From: Bacteroidota bacterium | Lineage (GTDB): Bacteria > Bacteroidota > Bacteroidia > AKYH767-A > OLB10 | Length of the DNA: 64,000 nt | Direction of reading: 5' to 3' | NCBI GenBank assembly: GCA_016721435.1 | Contig: JADKIC010000003.1 | Span: 1-64,000, forward strand | Part shown: piece by piece, positions 27,943 through 36,948 of the stretch | Position numbering within the stretch: the first letter of the stretch is position 1 | How the letters are laid out: every line of letters starts with the position of its first letter | Translations under genes and position numbers: made by a program | The notes under the pieces: generated by a model | What the model was told of the DNA's origin: nothing | Seen by the model: only the letters and a program-made list of their open reading frames with translations | Database searches by the model: none

Positions 27943-29306
27943 ATGAATCTGATTTATTTGTTAGCAGGTATTTGTATCGGAAGCCTCATGGTTTGGCTTT
28001 ACTTTCGACTTCGTCAATCTCAGGGGTAGATCCTGTTTTGTTGATGGAGTCAGAGAAGAAATTAGCAGTCGCCTTGCAACAGTTGGAAGATGTTCGCATG
28101 GAGTTAGAGAAAGTTGCCAATGCCGGAATTCTACTTCGTCAGGAATTGAATGAAGCGCTCTCGTTAAAGATTAAAGCGGAGGCCGCTGTTGTAGCCATGG
28201 AAGACCGGCTGAAAGAACACAGGGCGGAGTTGGATAATCTCCGTCAACTCATGAAAGAACAGTTTAGTACGATTGCTTCAGAAATTGTTTTGAAGAATTC
28301 ACAGCGCATTCAGGAAGATCATAAAACGAAGTTGGATGATATCCTGAGCCCACTGAGAGATAAAATTGAAAAATTTGAAACGCAGGTGCGTCAAACGCAT
28401 GAAGAGCGAATTAAAGAACACCAAAGTTTGCGCGAACAATTGGGTCAGCTTCAAACCTTGAATAAATCCATTGGCGATGAAGCCCGAAATCTTGTTTCCG
28501 CATTGAAAGGTCAGGCGAAGACGCAGGGCAATTGGGGAGAGATGATCCTTGAAAAAATTCTGGAACGTTCAGGCCTCGTAAAGGGTAGAGAGTATTTTAC
28601 CCAGTCCAGTATGACCTCTGACGATGGCCGAAGACTCCAACCTGATGTGGTGATTTCTTTACCGGAAGGGCGCAGTTTGGTAGTAGATGCTAAAGTTTCC
28701 TTGATCGCTTACGAACGGTATTGCAATGTAGAGGATGAAGCGGCTAAAGTAATCGCCTTGCGTGAACACCTCTCCTCTGTGCGTAAACATATCAAGGAGC
28801 TGAGTGGAAAGAATTATCAGTCTCTCTACGAAATCAATACCCTCGATTTTGTGCTGTTGTTTATTCCCGTTGAACCTGCATTTGCCCTGGCAGTAGAACA
28901 GGATCAGGAACTATTTAATGAAGCCTTCGAACGGAATATTGTTATCGTTACTACATCAACGTTACTTGCTACTCTTCGTACCATTGCCAGTATTTGGCGC
29001 CTGGAATACCAAAATAAAAATGCCGTGGAAATTGCCCGTCAATCAGGAGATTTGTACGATAAATTCGTTTCGCTTATTGATGATATGGTGGCCGTAGGAA
29101 AGAAGATGCAAGACGCTCAGTCTGCTTACGAGGGTACAATGAACAAGCTGCATCTCGGTCGTGGAAACCTGATTTCACGAGTGGAGAATCTTCGGAAACT
29201 GGGAGTTAAAACGACAAAGCAGATCAATCAAAAGCTGATTGAAAGAACGGAGGATATTGATAATACGGATGAGAATGCTTCTGCTGAATCAACTCCATTG
29301 TCATGA
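27943..29306 (+). CDS. rmuC: RmuC family DNA recombination protein (one frameshift)
   Basis: RmuC limits recombination at inverted repeats and carries a PD-(D/E)xK-like nuclease core. About 454 residues after repair. The N-terminal anchor MNLIYLLAGICIGSLMVWLY was recovered by adding one G to GGGG at 28023-28026, giving QSQGVDPVLLMESEKKL. A long coiled coil (about 35-190) precedes the core: KGQAKTQGNWGEMILEKILE, DGRRLQPDVVISLPEGRSLV, VDAKVSLIAYERY, FVLLFIPVEPAFALA. The stop overlaps the next start (ATGA-type overlap at 29303). Confidence 0.9.
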
Positions 29307-30616
29307 ACATGGAAAGCATGAATACCGTGAAATTTGTTTTAAAGTCGATATATCGTTGGTATAAAATGAGTGTTCTCTTTTTCTTTCTCACGGTACTTTT
29401 TTTCATAGGCGGATGTGCCTCTTCCGTTAAGCTTAAGAATGAAAATCTCTCTGCGCAATTTTCCTATTCCGGTGATTATTTGGCTCCACAAGTTTCCGCG
29501 TTTCAGTTTGCTGATGATAGTTTGAGAATTTTATTTTCTATACCTGATAAGGGCCTGTTGTTTAAGAACTCAGGAGATAAGTATATGGCCTTGTTGAACC
29601 TGGAATACGCGTTTTATAGCTCTTATTCATCTTCACAAATAGTGGATTCCGGTTCCGTAAATTTTCAGGTAGAATCAGCTGCTGAAACTGCTCCTTTTAG
29701 CGGAATAGTGAATGTGAAATTTATAGCAGAAAGTCGATTGATATTAAAATTAGTATTTCGTGATGTCCATAGAAATACTGAAGCGCAAAGACATCTTCCT
29801 CTTAAAGGTGTGAAAATCATTTCGCAACAGCGGGTTTTGTTTTCAGATTCAATAGGGATGCCTGTCTTCGAAAACTATGTAAGTGGAGGTGGGAAATTGA
29901 AATTGGATCCTGGAAGTTTATCCTTTGATTCCTTTTGGGTCAGGTGTTATTTCAAAGAGTATCCTCTGGCTGTTTTGCCCTTTAGAGTGGTGGATGACCC
30001 GGTTTTTGAAATGAGATCAGATAGCGTTTTTAAATTGTATAGAAGTGATTTGGGTGAAATTAGTTTAAGACGAAATGGAATTTATTTTTTCCAAAAGGAT
30101 ACAGCAGGTCTTGAGGGTTTGCTTTGAATCGTTTTGATGCAGATTTTCCGAAAGTAACACGTGCCGAGCAATTGATTGAATCAACAAGGTACATAACTAC
30201 GCGAAAGGAATACATGCAGTTAATGAATGAGGCAGATAAGAAGGCGGCCCTTGATAAATTCTGGCTGGAAATCGGGGGTCAACCTGAACGTGCCCGAAAT
30301 CTGATTCGCTCTTATTACAACCGGGTGCGAGGAGGCGAATCGTTTGTTCAGTTCCTATCTGGAAGGATGGAAAACGGATCGGGGAATGATTCATATGATT
30401 TTCGGTAAGCCGCAGTCGGTATACCGCAATGCTGAAACAGAGCAATGGACGTATTCGAATATCCCCGGTTTTCCGGATATGCTCTTTTTGTTCCGAAAAA
30501 TGAATAATCCTTTTACGGAAAATGATTATGCCTTAATCAGACAACCGCTCTATGAAAATGTTTGGTATATTGCCGTAGATCAGTGGAGGCAGGGAAGAAT
30601 TGTAAATGAAAATTGA
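29303..30616 (+). CDS. GWxTD domain lipoprotein (two frameshifts)
   Basis: About 437 residues after repair. Lipobox in LTVLFFIGGCASS; either ATG 29303 or the internal ATG at 29366 could start it, the latter giving a more ordinary signal peptide. Breaks: CTTT at about 30118 (one T more gives GLLLNRFDADFPKV) and GG at about 30331 (one G fewer gives NRVREANRLFSSYLEGWKTD). The GWxTD motif itself is GWKTDRGMIHMIFGKP, followed by ETEQWTYSN. These proteins are widespread in Bacteroidota and Acidobacteriota, and their function is not known. It sits between rmuC and rlmB in a run of co-directional genes. Confidence 0.85.
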
Positions 30617-30628
30617 TAAAGAGTTACT

Positions 30629-31381
30629 ATGAATAGTCAGGATGATGAATTGGTAATGATTTACGGGACAAGAGCCGTAATTGAAGCACTAAGTTCCGGA
30701 AAGGAAATAGAAAGAGTTTTTTTGCAAAATGGATTGAATAATCCATTGATCCGTGAATTGAAAGATGCATTGAAAGATGCCGGATTGCATTTCCAAGGTG
30801 TGCCTTCTGAGAAATTGAATCGTCTTACCCGCAGCAATCACCAGGGAGTTATCGCGTACCTTTCCACAGTGACTTATTATAAGACAGAAGATATTGTTCC
30901 GGTTTTGTTTGAAGAAGGTAAAGTACCCTTGTTGATGATTCTTGATCGCATCACCGATACCCGGAATTTAGGTGCCATAGCGCGTACAGCAGAATGCTCC
31001 GGTGTACACGCGTTGATTATTCCATCACGTGGCTCAGCATTGATTAATAGTGATGCTGTGAAAACAAGTGCCGGTGCCTTGCATCACTTGCCTGTTTGCA
31101 GAGAGGATAATCTAAAGCAAACCCTCGATTTTCTTAAAGCATCCGGAGTTAAAATTGTAGCCTGCACGGAAAAAACCGAACTGCCTGCGCGAGAAGCAGA
31201 TCTGACAGGTCCGCTTGCAATTATAATGGGGAGTGAAGAGAACGGTGTTTCACATGAGTATATTAAGCGCTGCGATGCGTCAGTGCGTTTGCCAATGTCC
31301 GGCTCAGTGGCTTCGTATAATGTTTCTGTCTCCGCCGGCATGATCCTCTACGAGGTGATGTGTCAGAGAAAAATACGATGA
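30629..31381 (+). CDS. rlmB: 23S rRNA (guanosine-2'-O)-methyltransferase RlmB
   Basis: SPOUT-class methyltransferase that modifies G2251 (E. coli numbering) of 23S rRNA. 250 residues: an N-terminal L30e-like substrate-binding domain (IYGTRAVIEALSSGKEIERV, NHQGVIAYLS) and the SpoU domain with motif 1 DRITDTRNLGAIARTAECSG, motif 2 IIMGSEENGVS and motif 3 VRLPMSGSVASYNVSVSAG, which form the trefoil knot. Intact; 12 bases after the GWxTD gene. Confidence 0.93.
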   Translation: MNSQDDELVMIYGTRAVIEALSSGKEIERVFLQNGLNNPLIRELKDALKDAGLHFQGVPSEKLNRLTRSNHQGVIAYLSTVTYYKTEDIVPVLFEEGKVPLLMILDRITDTRNLGAIARTAECSGVHALIIPSRGSALINSDAVKTSAGALHHLPVCREDNLKQTLDFLKASGVKIVACTEKTELPAREADLTGPLAIIMGSEENGVSHEYIKRCDASVRLPMSGSVASYNVSVSAGMILYEVMCQRKIR

Positions 31382-31397
31382 CTTGAATGTGTTTGCA

Positions 31398-33305
31398 ATG
31401 AAATTATCCATAGAAGATAAACTGGCAATCCTCCTGATCACTGCAGGTGCCGCATTGCGCTTTTATAATTACAACGACTCGTCACTCAGTAATGATGAAC
31501 TTAGTGCCCTTACCCGTCTGAAATATGATACGTATGGGGAGATGATTGAAAAAGGTGTTCGTACTAATGATATGCATCCGATCGGCGTGCAGTCTTTTCT
31601 ATGGCTGTGGACGCATCTCTTCGGTAATTCTGTTACTGCAGTGCGATTGCCCTTCGTGATCTTCGGGATTTTTTCAATCCCCTTATTTTATTTAACAGGG
31701 AAAAACTTCTTTGGGAAGCCCGCAGCTTTATTGGCAACAGCTGTATTTTCTGCGCTTCAGTTTCCAATATTGTATGCGCAACTGGCACGTCCGTATAGTC
31801 CGGGACTATTCTTTAGTCTCCTTACCGTTTATGCATGGTCAAATATTGTTTGGAAGGATGTAGTGTGGAAGTGGAAGAATGGCTTATTATTTATAATAGG
31901 TGGAGTAGGTTGTATGTACTCGCATTATTTCAGTTTTATGTTCGCGGGTATCGTTGGACTCTTTGGGTTTATTTATTTGAAAAAAGCAGCATGGAAATAT
32001 TATATCGGTTGTGGCATTACCATGATGGTATTGTATATTCCCAATTTGAATGTATTTATTTCCCAATTTAGTATTGGTGGCTTGGGTGGACCGGAAGGTT
32101 GGCTTGGCCCGCCTGAAAAGGATGCATTGTGGAAATATATTTTATTTTGTCTGAACGACAGTGTTGGACTCTTTTTCTTTTTATTGACGGTTTCAGTGGT
32201 GATATTCATTCGTTTTAGAAATCAATCTTCCTGGACCACCCCACATACAGCAGCATTTGCTTTTTTTGCTCTCCCTGCATTGATCGCCTATTGCTATTCC
32301 GTAACTGTCAATCCGGTCTTTCAGTATTCGATTTTATTGTTCAGCTTTCCATTTTTGATTTTATTGATGTTTTCCTGGTTTAATCCGGAAAGTTTCAAAG
32401 CGAGGGAGTATGTGTTAATTGGAATTGTCTTCCTCGCCACGGTTTTCAGTACCGTAGTTGCAAATGGATTTTATTCCTATCAGTTTTTTGCCCCTTTTAG
32501 TAATGTGGCGGAGCGTTGTGCCCGGTATACAGATAAATACAGGGAGGATGATCCGGTAGCCACCGTAAATGTTATTCATCCTGATTATATTTTGTATTAT
32601 TCGGAGAACCTGAATCCAACTGTGCAGTTCAAGCAATATATATGTAACCGGCCGGAACATTTTTTAGAATTGAAAAAAATAGTAGCGGAAACAGAGGCTG
32701 ATTGTTTTATTCACGCCTGGTCTAATAATTATCATGCTCCGGAAACAGAAATGATTATAGAGGAAGTTTTCCCTTATCTTATTGAAAAGGATTCTTTTTT
32801 TAATGCAGGTGTTCTTGTTTATTCAAAGAATAGTAAATGGAAGAGTGTATCAAGGCCATCTGCTTTGTATGAGGTGAGTTCAGGTTTTGAGGATAATAAC
32901 TGGACCTCTGATACTTTGTTTAAAACAGATAGCATTTCCTATTCAGGTAAATCTTGTATGCACTTGAATCAAGTCATGGAGTTTAGTCCGGGCATCAAGG
33001 ATAGAGCAGAGAATATCGGATGTAAAAAAGGCAGTACTTTTCAATTAAAGTGCAGGTATTTTTCTTTGGATACATTGACAGAACTTAAGGCGGTTATCTC
33101 TATCGATAGACAGGGCTCATCATTAATTTGGAGAGGGTATAACTTAAATTTATATCCTTCAATAAAAGGAGAATGGACAACTTTCTATTCCGGTTATAAG
33201 TTTCAGGAGGAAATATTGCCGGATGATTTTGTCAGTGTATATTTTTATAATCCTGCTAAAGAGCAAGTCTGGATCGATGATGTCGTGTTTAAAATGCTTC
33301 CCTGA
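31398..33305 (+). CDS. GT39/ArnT-like membrane glycosyltransferase with C-terminal jelly-roll domain
   Basis: Polyprenol-phosphate-sugar-using GT-C glycosyltransferase, 635 residues from ATG 31398. About nine to eleven membrane segments span residues 10-380. The first periplasmic loop has the acidic pair in SSLSNDELSALTRL and the MHPIGVQSFLW motif expected of ArnT/PMT_2 proteins. Residues about 380-470 form a soluble domain. The last ~150 residues (SGFEDNNWTSDTLF, SYSGKSCMHLNQ, WIDDVVFKML) look like a carbohydrate-binding-type jelly roll. It may add sugars to lipids or secreted proteins. Starts just after rlmB. Confidence 0.8.
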   Translation: MKLSIEDKLAILLITAGAALRFYNYNDSSLSNDELSALTRLKYDTYGEMIEKGVRTNDMHPIGVQSFLWLWTHLFGNSVTAVRLPFVIFGIFSIPLFYLTGKNFFGKPAALLATAVFSALQFPILYAQLARPYSPGLFFSLLTVYAWSNIVWKDVVWKWKNGLLFIIGGVGCMYSHYFSFMFAGIVGLFGFIYLKKAAWKYYIGCGITMMVLYIPNLNVFISQFSIGGLGGPEGWLGPPEKDALWKYILFCLNDSVGLFFFLLTVSVVIFIRFRNQSSWTTPHTAAFAFFALPALIAYCYSVTVNPVFQYSILLFSFPFLILLMFSWFNPESFKAREYVLIGIVFLATVFSTVVANGFYSYQFFAPFSNVAERCARYTDKYREDDPVATVNVIHPDYILYYSENLNPTVQFKQYICNRPEHFLELKKIVAETEADCFIHAWSNNYHAPETEMIIEEVFPYLIEKDSFFNAGVLVYSKNSKWKSVSRPSALYEVSSGFEDNNWTSDTLFKTDSISYSGKSCMHLNQVMEFSPGIKDRAENIGCKKGSTFQLKCRYFSLDTLTELKAVISIDRQGSSLIWRGYNLNLYPSIKGEWTTFYSGYKFQEEILPDDFVSVYFYNPAKEQVWIDDVVFKMLP

Positions 33306-33320
33306 TTAACTCAATAAAAA

Positions 33321-33353
33321 GCCGGTCAATTCTCTTTTTGATCATCGACCGGC
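33321..33353. terminator. Hairpin between convergent genes
   Basis: GCCGGTC (33321-33327) pairs with GACCGGC (33347-33353) around a 19-base loop, in the 70-base gap between the convergent glycosyltransferase and FadL-like genes. Runs of A on the left give a T-tract for the minus-strand transcript, so it probably terminates the FadL-like gene and perhaps both. Confidence 0.5.
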
Positions 33354-33375
33354 CGAAATGTTTGTAAGAAGTAAA

Positions 33376-34863
33376 TCAGAAGAGGAATCCTACAGTTATT
33401 AATACCCGGTTGTCGGTCTGACTGAATGTGATGCCTTCAGTGGTTTGATTGTTCAGGGAGTAAGGTAGTAAGTAGGACCCGGATTTTGACCAGGCATAAG
33501 CCAGATCCACATAGTATTTTTTCTCTCTAAAACCCAATCCGCCGGTAATCCCGTAACGACTTAAGTCTGTCTTTTCTGAAACGCGTAATGCAGACTCAAA
33601 GGGTGAGGTGGAATAGTATCCGCCGGCTCTGAAACGAAGTTGTTCAAATCTCCACTCTAAACCAGCCCTTAAATTATGTGAGGCGGTGTATTTGGAACGC
33701 ATCGCTTTATTCACCGGTGTGAAGTCTGAGGAAAAGCTTTTGTTAACCGGGCGAATGCGACCCTGGCTATAATCAAGGAATTCATAGTCTACATTAAATG
33801 CCATTTGTTTTCCGATTATAATACCCATACTGGTGATAACACGGAATGGAGTAGTAATATTATAATCAAAAGGAACAAAAACAGGTCCGGTATAGTCACG
33901 TATTACGCCATCCTCTAAATCTGTTTTTATTGAGGTAGAATATTCGTCTACCAGCGAATGCCATGTGGGTGAGTGTATAGCCAGTCCTAAACGAAAAGCA
34001 TCCGCCGGTTTGAAGATGAATCCCGCTTTGATGTTGATGCCACTTCCGCTGGTCTCCAGCGTTTGATTGTATTGGTAGCTTTCAAAAAAGGGAATTGTAT
34101 CCTGATCATCTGATTCTTCCCAGGTACTCTCTTCAAAGTACCGAAGCGTTGTTACTCCCAGAGTAAGGCCAAAGAAAAACATGTCCTCATAATTTCCTCC
34201 GAAAGTAAAATCCCACTCTCCCTGACCGCCTCTGGTCTCCACTGTTTTTCGTTGCAAAGCTCCGGCAAAGGGAAGCGCCGAATAATAGTATGGTGTTCCT
34301 GCATCGTCAATGGTATCCAGAAGATAAGTCTGCCAGGCCAGATCAATGTCAAAAGGGTAGAAGGAAGGGATATCATCCGGATCAACTCCATTCAGTTGTT
34401 CCATGTAATTGTCGAGGAGGGAGTTTTTTGCGTTTCCGGCTTCGGCGATGTATCTGGAGGAAAAATCATTCGTTTTATTGTACCCGATACCAAAGGCAAA
34501 TCCTTTCCATGGCGATGATTCTTTGTCGCGGCTGCCTGCCCAAACCATCCCCAAATTGCCAAATGCAAATTTGAAATAGTTGTCGCTGGTGTTATTCTTT
34601 ATATATTCAGAATTTATATTCCGGTTAGAAAAAAGTGGACTCACGCTAAATTCTGATTTTCGGTATAAAGCAATTCCCGCAGGATTGATGGCAAGTGTAC
34701 TGAAGTCTGCACCAAGAGCACCAAAGGAATTCCCCATTCCCAATGAACGAGCAGTGCTACCATAATTTAACATACTGAATCGTAAAATATCGGCATCTGT
34801 TTGTGCATGGGCAGTTGCAGAGATTAGAAAAATTGTTATTCCGGTGATTAATTTATTTTTCAT
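33376..34863 (-). CDS. FadL/OmpP1/TodX-type outer-membrane transporter
   Basis: 495-residue outer-membrane beta-barrel for hydrophobic compounds. The signal peptide is MKNKLITGITIFLISATAHAQ. The hallmark N-terminal plug follows: LNYGSTARSLGMGNSFGALG and LAINPAGIALYRKSEFSVSP. Barrel strands run to the C-terminal aromatic (NRVLITVGFLF). Intact. A -7 box lies 22 bases upstream. No fatty-acid degradation genes are adjacent, so the substrate is unspecified. Confidence 0.88.
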   Translation of the reverse strand: MKNKLITGITIFLISATAHAQTDADILRFSMLNYGSTARSLGMGNSFGALGADFSTLAINPAGIALYRKSEFSVSPLFSNRNINSEYIKNNTSDNYFKFAFGNLGMVWAGSRDKESSPWKGFAFGIGYNKTNDFSSRYIAEAGNAKNSLLDNYMEQLNGVDPDDIPSFYPFDIDLAWQTYLLDTIDDAGTPYYYSALPFAGALQRKTVETRGGQGEWDFTFGGNYEDMFFFGLTLGVTTLRYFEESTWEESDDQDTIPFFESYQYNQTLETSGSGINIKAGFIFKPADAFRLGLAIHSPTWHSLVDEYSTSIKTDLEDGVIRDYTGPVFVPFDYNITTPFRVITSMGIIIGKQMAFNVDYEFLDYSQGRIRPVNKSFSSDFTPVNKAMRSKYTASHNLRAGLEWRFEQLRFRAGGYYSTSPFESALRVSEKTDLSRYGITGGLGFREKKYYVDLAYAWSKSGSYLLPYSLNNQTTEGITFSQTDNRVLITVGFLF

Positions 34864-34884
34864 TTTGGTGATGAATTAATTAGA

Positions 34885-34892
34885 CAAATATA
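34885..34892 (-). promoter_or_regulatory. -7 box TATATTTG for the FadL-like gene
   Basis: Exact TAnnTTTG on the minus strand, 21 bases before the ATG at 34863. It abuts the outer arm of the inverted repeat at 34893-34965. Confidence 0.55.
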
Positions 34893-34965
34893 AAGGCTGC
34901 AAATTTTAGTCATTGTACAGTTTCAAGAATTTATTGATATGTACAATGGTTTTTTTGCAGCCTTA
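34893..34965. repeat. Nested inverted repeat between lipoprotein and FadL-like genes
   Basis: Outer arms AAGGCTGCAAA (34893-34903) and TTTGCAGCCTT (34955-34965) are perfect complements. Inside them CATTGTACA (34911-34919) pairs with TGTACAATG (34940-34948). A run of T follows the inner arm. The structure could be a terminator for the upstream lipoprotein gene, or an operator for the FadL-like promoter that touches its left arm. Confidence 0.6.
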
Positions 34966-35017
34966 TTATAAACTTCAATGCCGGTCACAACAATTGAAGG
35001 GTAAGCAATTTATTTTA

Positions 35018-36796
35018 TTATCTTCTGTTTCTTCCGCCTGATGAAGGAGCGCTTCTGTCACCACCGGAAGGTGCGGAACTGCGGTTGTTGGATGGAGCAG
35101 GAGTACTATAAGATGGACTGCTGCTACGATTCGAATTCCGGATTTCCTGACGACTGGGCGAAGAGGGTGCGCTGTAGGTACTGTTGTTTCTGTTGCTTTT
35201 AGGCGGAGTGCTTTCGTACCGCTGATTCGTTCTGCTGTCTCTGGAAGGAGGATTTGAATATTGATTCCTGTCTTTGGAAGGAGTAGAAGATTTCGGAGTA
35301 GAGTAGTTCTGTCGGGGAGCGGTTTCATTCCTTGAATCTCTCGGATTACTATAGCCGGGATTGTTATTTCGTGGAGTATATCCGTCGTTGTTACGGGGAG
35401 TGCTCATTCCGGGGTTATTCCGCGGAGTATATCCGTCATTGCTTTTTGGTGTTGTATTTCTCGGAGCAATGGATTTTGGACTATTGTCCCGTGGAGTGTA
35501 ATTTTCATTATCCCTTGAAGAGTTATTTCTCACCGGATTTTTGACATCACCCGAGTTTGAATTTTTCGGAGAGTTGGAAGGAGCAATGGTTTCGCCGTTA
35601 TTTCTATCCTTTGGACTTATAGAACGAGGATTTGAATTGTCTTTAGGAGTAGTGCCGGGATTAGCAATTTCTGAGTTGGGATTTCTTGGCGTAGACCTTG
35701 GTCCTGTTTCGTCATTAACGTTTCCTTTCGGAGTGTTTGAACGCGGATTGGCTATTTCAGTATTTCCATTAGTTATGCTCTTGCTATCATTTCTGTTAAT
35801 CCTAGGCTTGCCTTGGGATTCACTGGAAGAGGTATTACGCGGCGATAATTCGCTGCTCAATGATTTGATTTCTCTTTTTGGTCGACCCATAGCAGCTGTT
35901 CCATCAAATGCAGTTTCACTTCTTGGAGTCTTTGGATTTTCTGCAGCAAGTGAACGGCCATAAATTTCACCTACGCTTCTTCCACCCGGTACGTTGTTGG
36001 CTACATTATTTCTTCCGTTTCTCGGGCCATAGTAATAACTGTAATTGTCTTGACTATTGAAATAATAGGGGTTGAAGGTGCCATTATACAAGCCGGCATA
36101 ATATCCGTTCAGGTAACCTTGATTATAGCCATTCCAGTAGCCGTTATTAAATCCACCGCCGTATCCACCCCAGCCCCACGGATTCCCCCACGGATTTCCC
36201 CAGCCGATGGAAGGTCCGTAGCCAAAGCCAACATTCCATCCTGAATTCCATCCCCAGCCGGCATAGATATTTGGTCTCCACCAGTTGTAAGTACAGTATA
36301 AGCTAACACCCCAGGAATAAGGATTGTAGTCATACCAATACATATTGGTGTAAAAAGGATCATAGTAATTCCAACCTACCGGATGATAAAATCGACGAAT
36401 ACGGGCGGAGTATGCATAGTCGTAATAATCATCGTCCTCATAGTAGTTGTTGGTGATATAGGTATTTCCATCCTGATCCCTTTCGGTGTTTGAATAATCC
36501 GGCTGATCAGTATTGTTTTGAAAACGGTTATTGTCGTTGCTGTTGTCATAAGAACCGTTGTTCTGACCTTCATCGCCCTGATAATCGTTGGACTGTTGTT
36601 GCGTTGGTGTATAGTCCTCAACTCTGGTATTGGATGAGTTTTGCTGATCATCACTTGAACCACGGTTGTAGTCTTCAGCTCTTGCATCACGGTTTGAATA
36701 ATACACATCATCGTAATCACGACCTGCCATTCTTCCTGATGAACAAGAACTGAAAGCAATGGCAGCTAAAATGAATGCGAATGTTACCTTTTTCAT
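35018..36796 (-). CDS. Low-complexity lipoprotein, aromatic/Gly-rich then Asn/Pro/Arg repeats
   Basis: 592 residues. The lipobox is in FAFILAAIAFSSCSSGRMAG (Cys about residue 18). Part one (20-130) is rich in Asn, Asp and Gln; part two (about 130-265) is rich in Tyr, Trp and Gly (WGWNSGWNVGFGYGPSIGWG); part three (about 280-590) is an unstructured repeat field built on variants of NxGYTPRNN, SPK and TPR/NPR. Similar aromatic-rich lipoproteins are common in Bacteroidota, but no function is known. The repeats persist at DNA level (for example 35371-35395 against 35422-35445), so copy number may vary. Intact frame despite the repeats. Confidence 0.75.
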   Translation of the reverse strand: MKKVTFAFILAAIAFSSCSSGRMAGRDYDDVYYSNRDARAEDYNRGSSDDQQNSSNTRVEDYTPTQQQSNDYQGDEGQNNGSYDNSNDNNRFQNNTDQPDYSNTERDQDGNTYITNNYYEDDDYYDYAYSARIRRFYHPVGWNYYDPFYTNMYWYDYNPYSWGVSLYCTYNWWRPNIYAGWGWNSGWNVGFGYGPSIGWGNPWGNPWGWGGYGGGFNNGYWNGYNQGYLNGYYAGLYNGTFNPYYFNSQDNYSYYYGPRNGRNNVANNVPGGRSVGEIYGRSLAAENPKTPRSETAFDGTAAMGRPKREIKSLSSELSPRNTSSSESQGKPRINRNDSKSITNGNTEIANPRSNTPKGNVNDETGPRSTPRNPNSEIANPGTTPKDNSNPRSISPKDRNNGETIAPSNSPKNSNSGDVKNPVRNNSSRDNENYTPRDNSPKSIAPRNTTPKSNDGYTPRNNPGMSTPRNNDGYTPRNNNPGYSNPRDSRNETAPRQNYSTPKSSTPSKDRNQYSNPPSRDSRTNQRYESTPPKSNRNNSTYSAPSSPSRQEIRNSNRSSSPSYSTPAPSNNRSSAPSGGDRSAPSSGGRNRR

Positions 36797-36948
36797 GATT
36801 TTCCTCCTTTTATTCTTTTGACCGAATATTTGATAAGTTAATACTTCTTTAGTTTAATTTAGATTGGCAATGTGCTGTCAGTTTTCCACTTTTGTTGCCT
36901 GAATGCGTAGGCAAACACAATGCCAAAGATTGTAAAGATAAACAGGAT

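Noticed and set aside
35541..35963. 140-residue plus-strand frame opposite the low-complexity lipoprotein
   Set aside because: It mirrors the repeat field of the minus-strand lipoprotein; the reading frame is open only because of composition bias.
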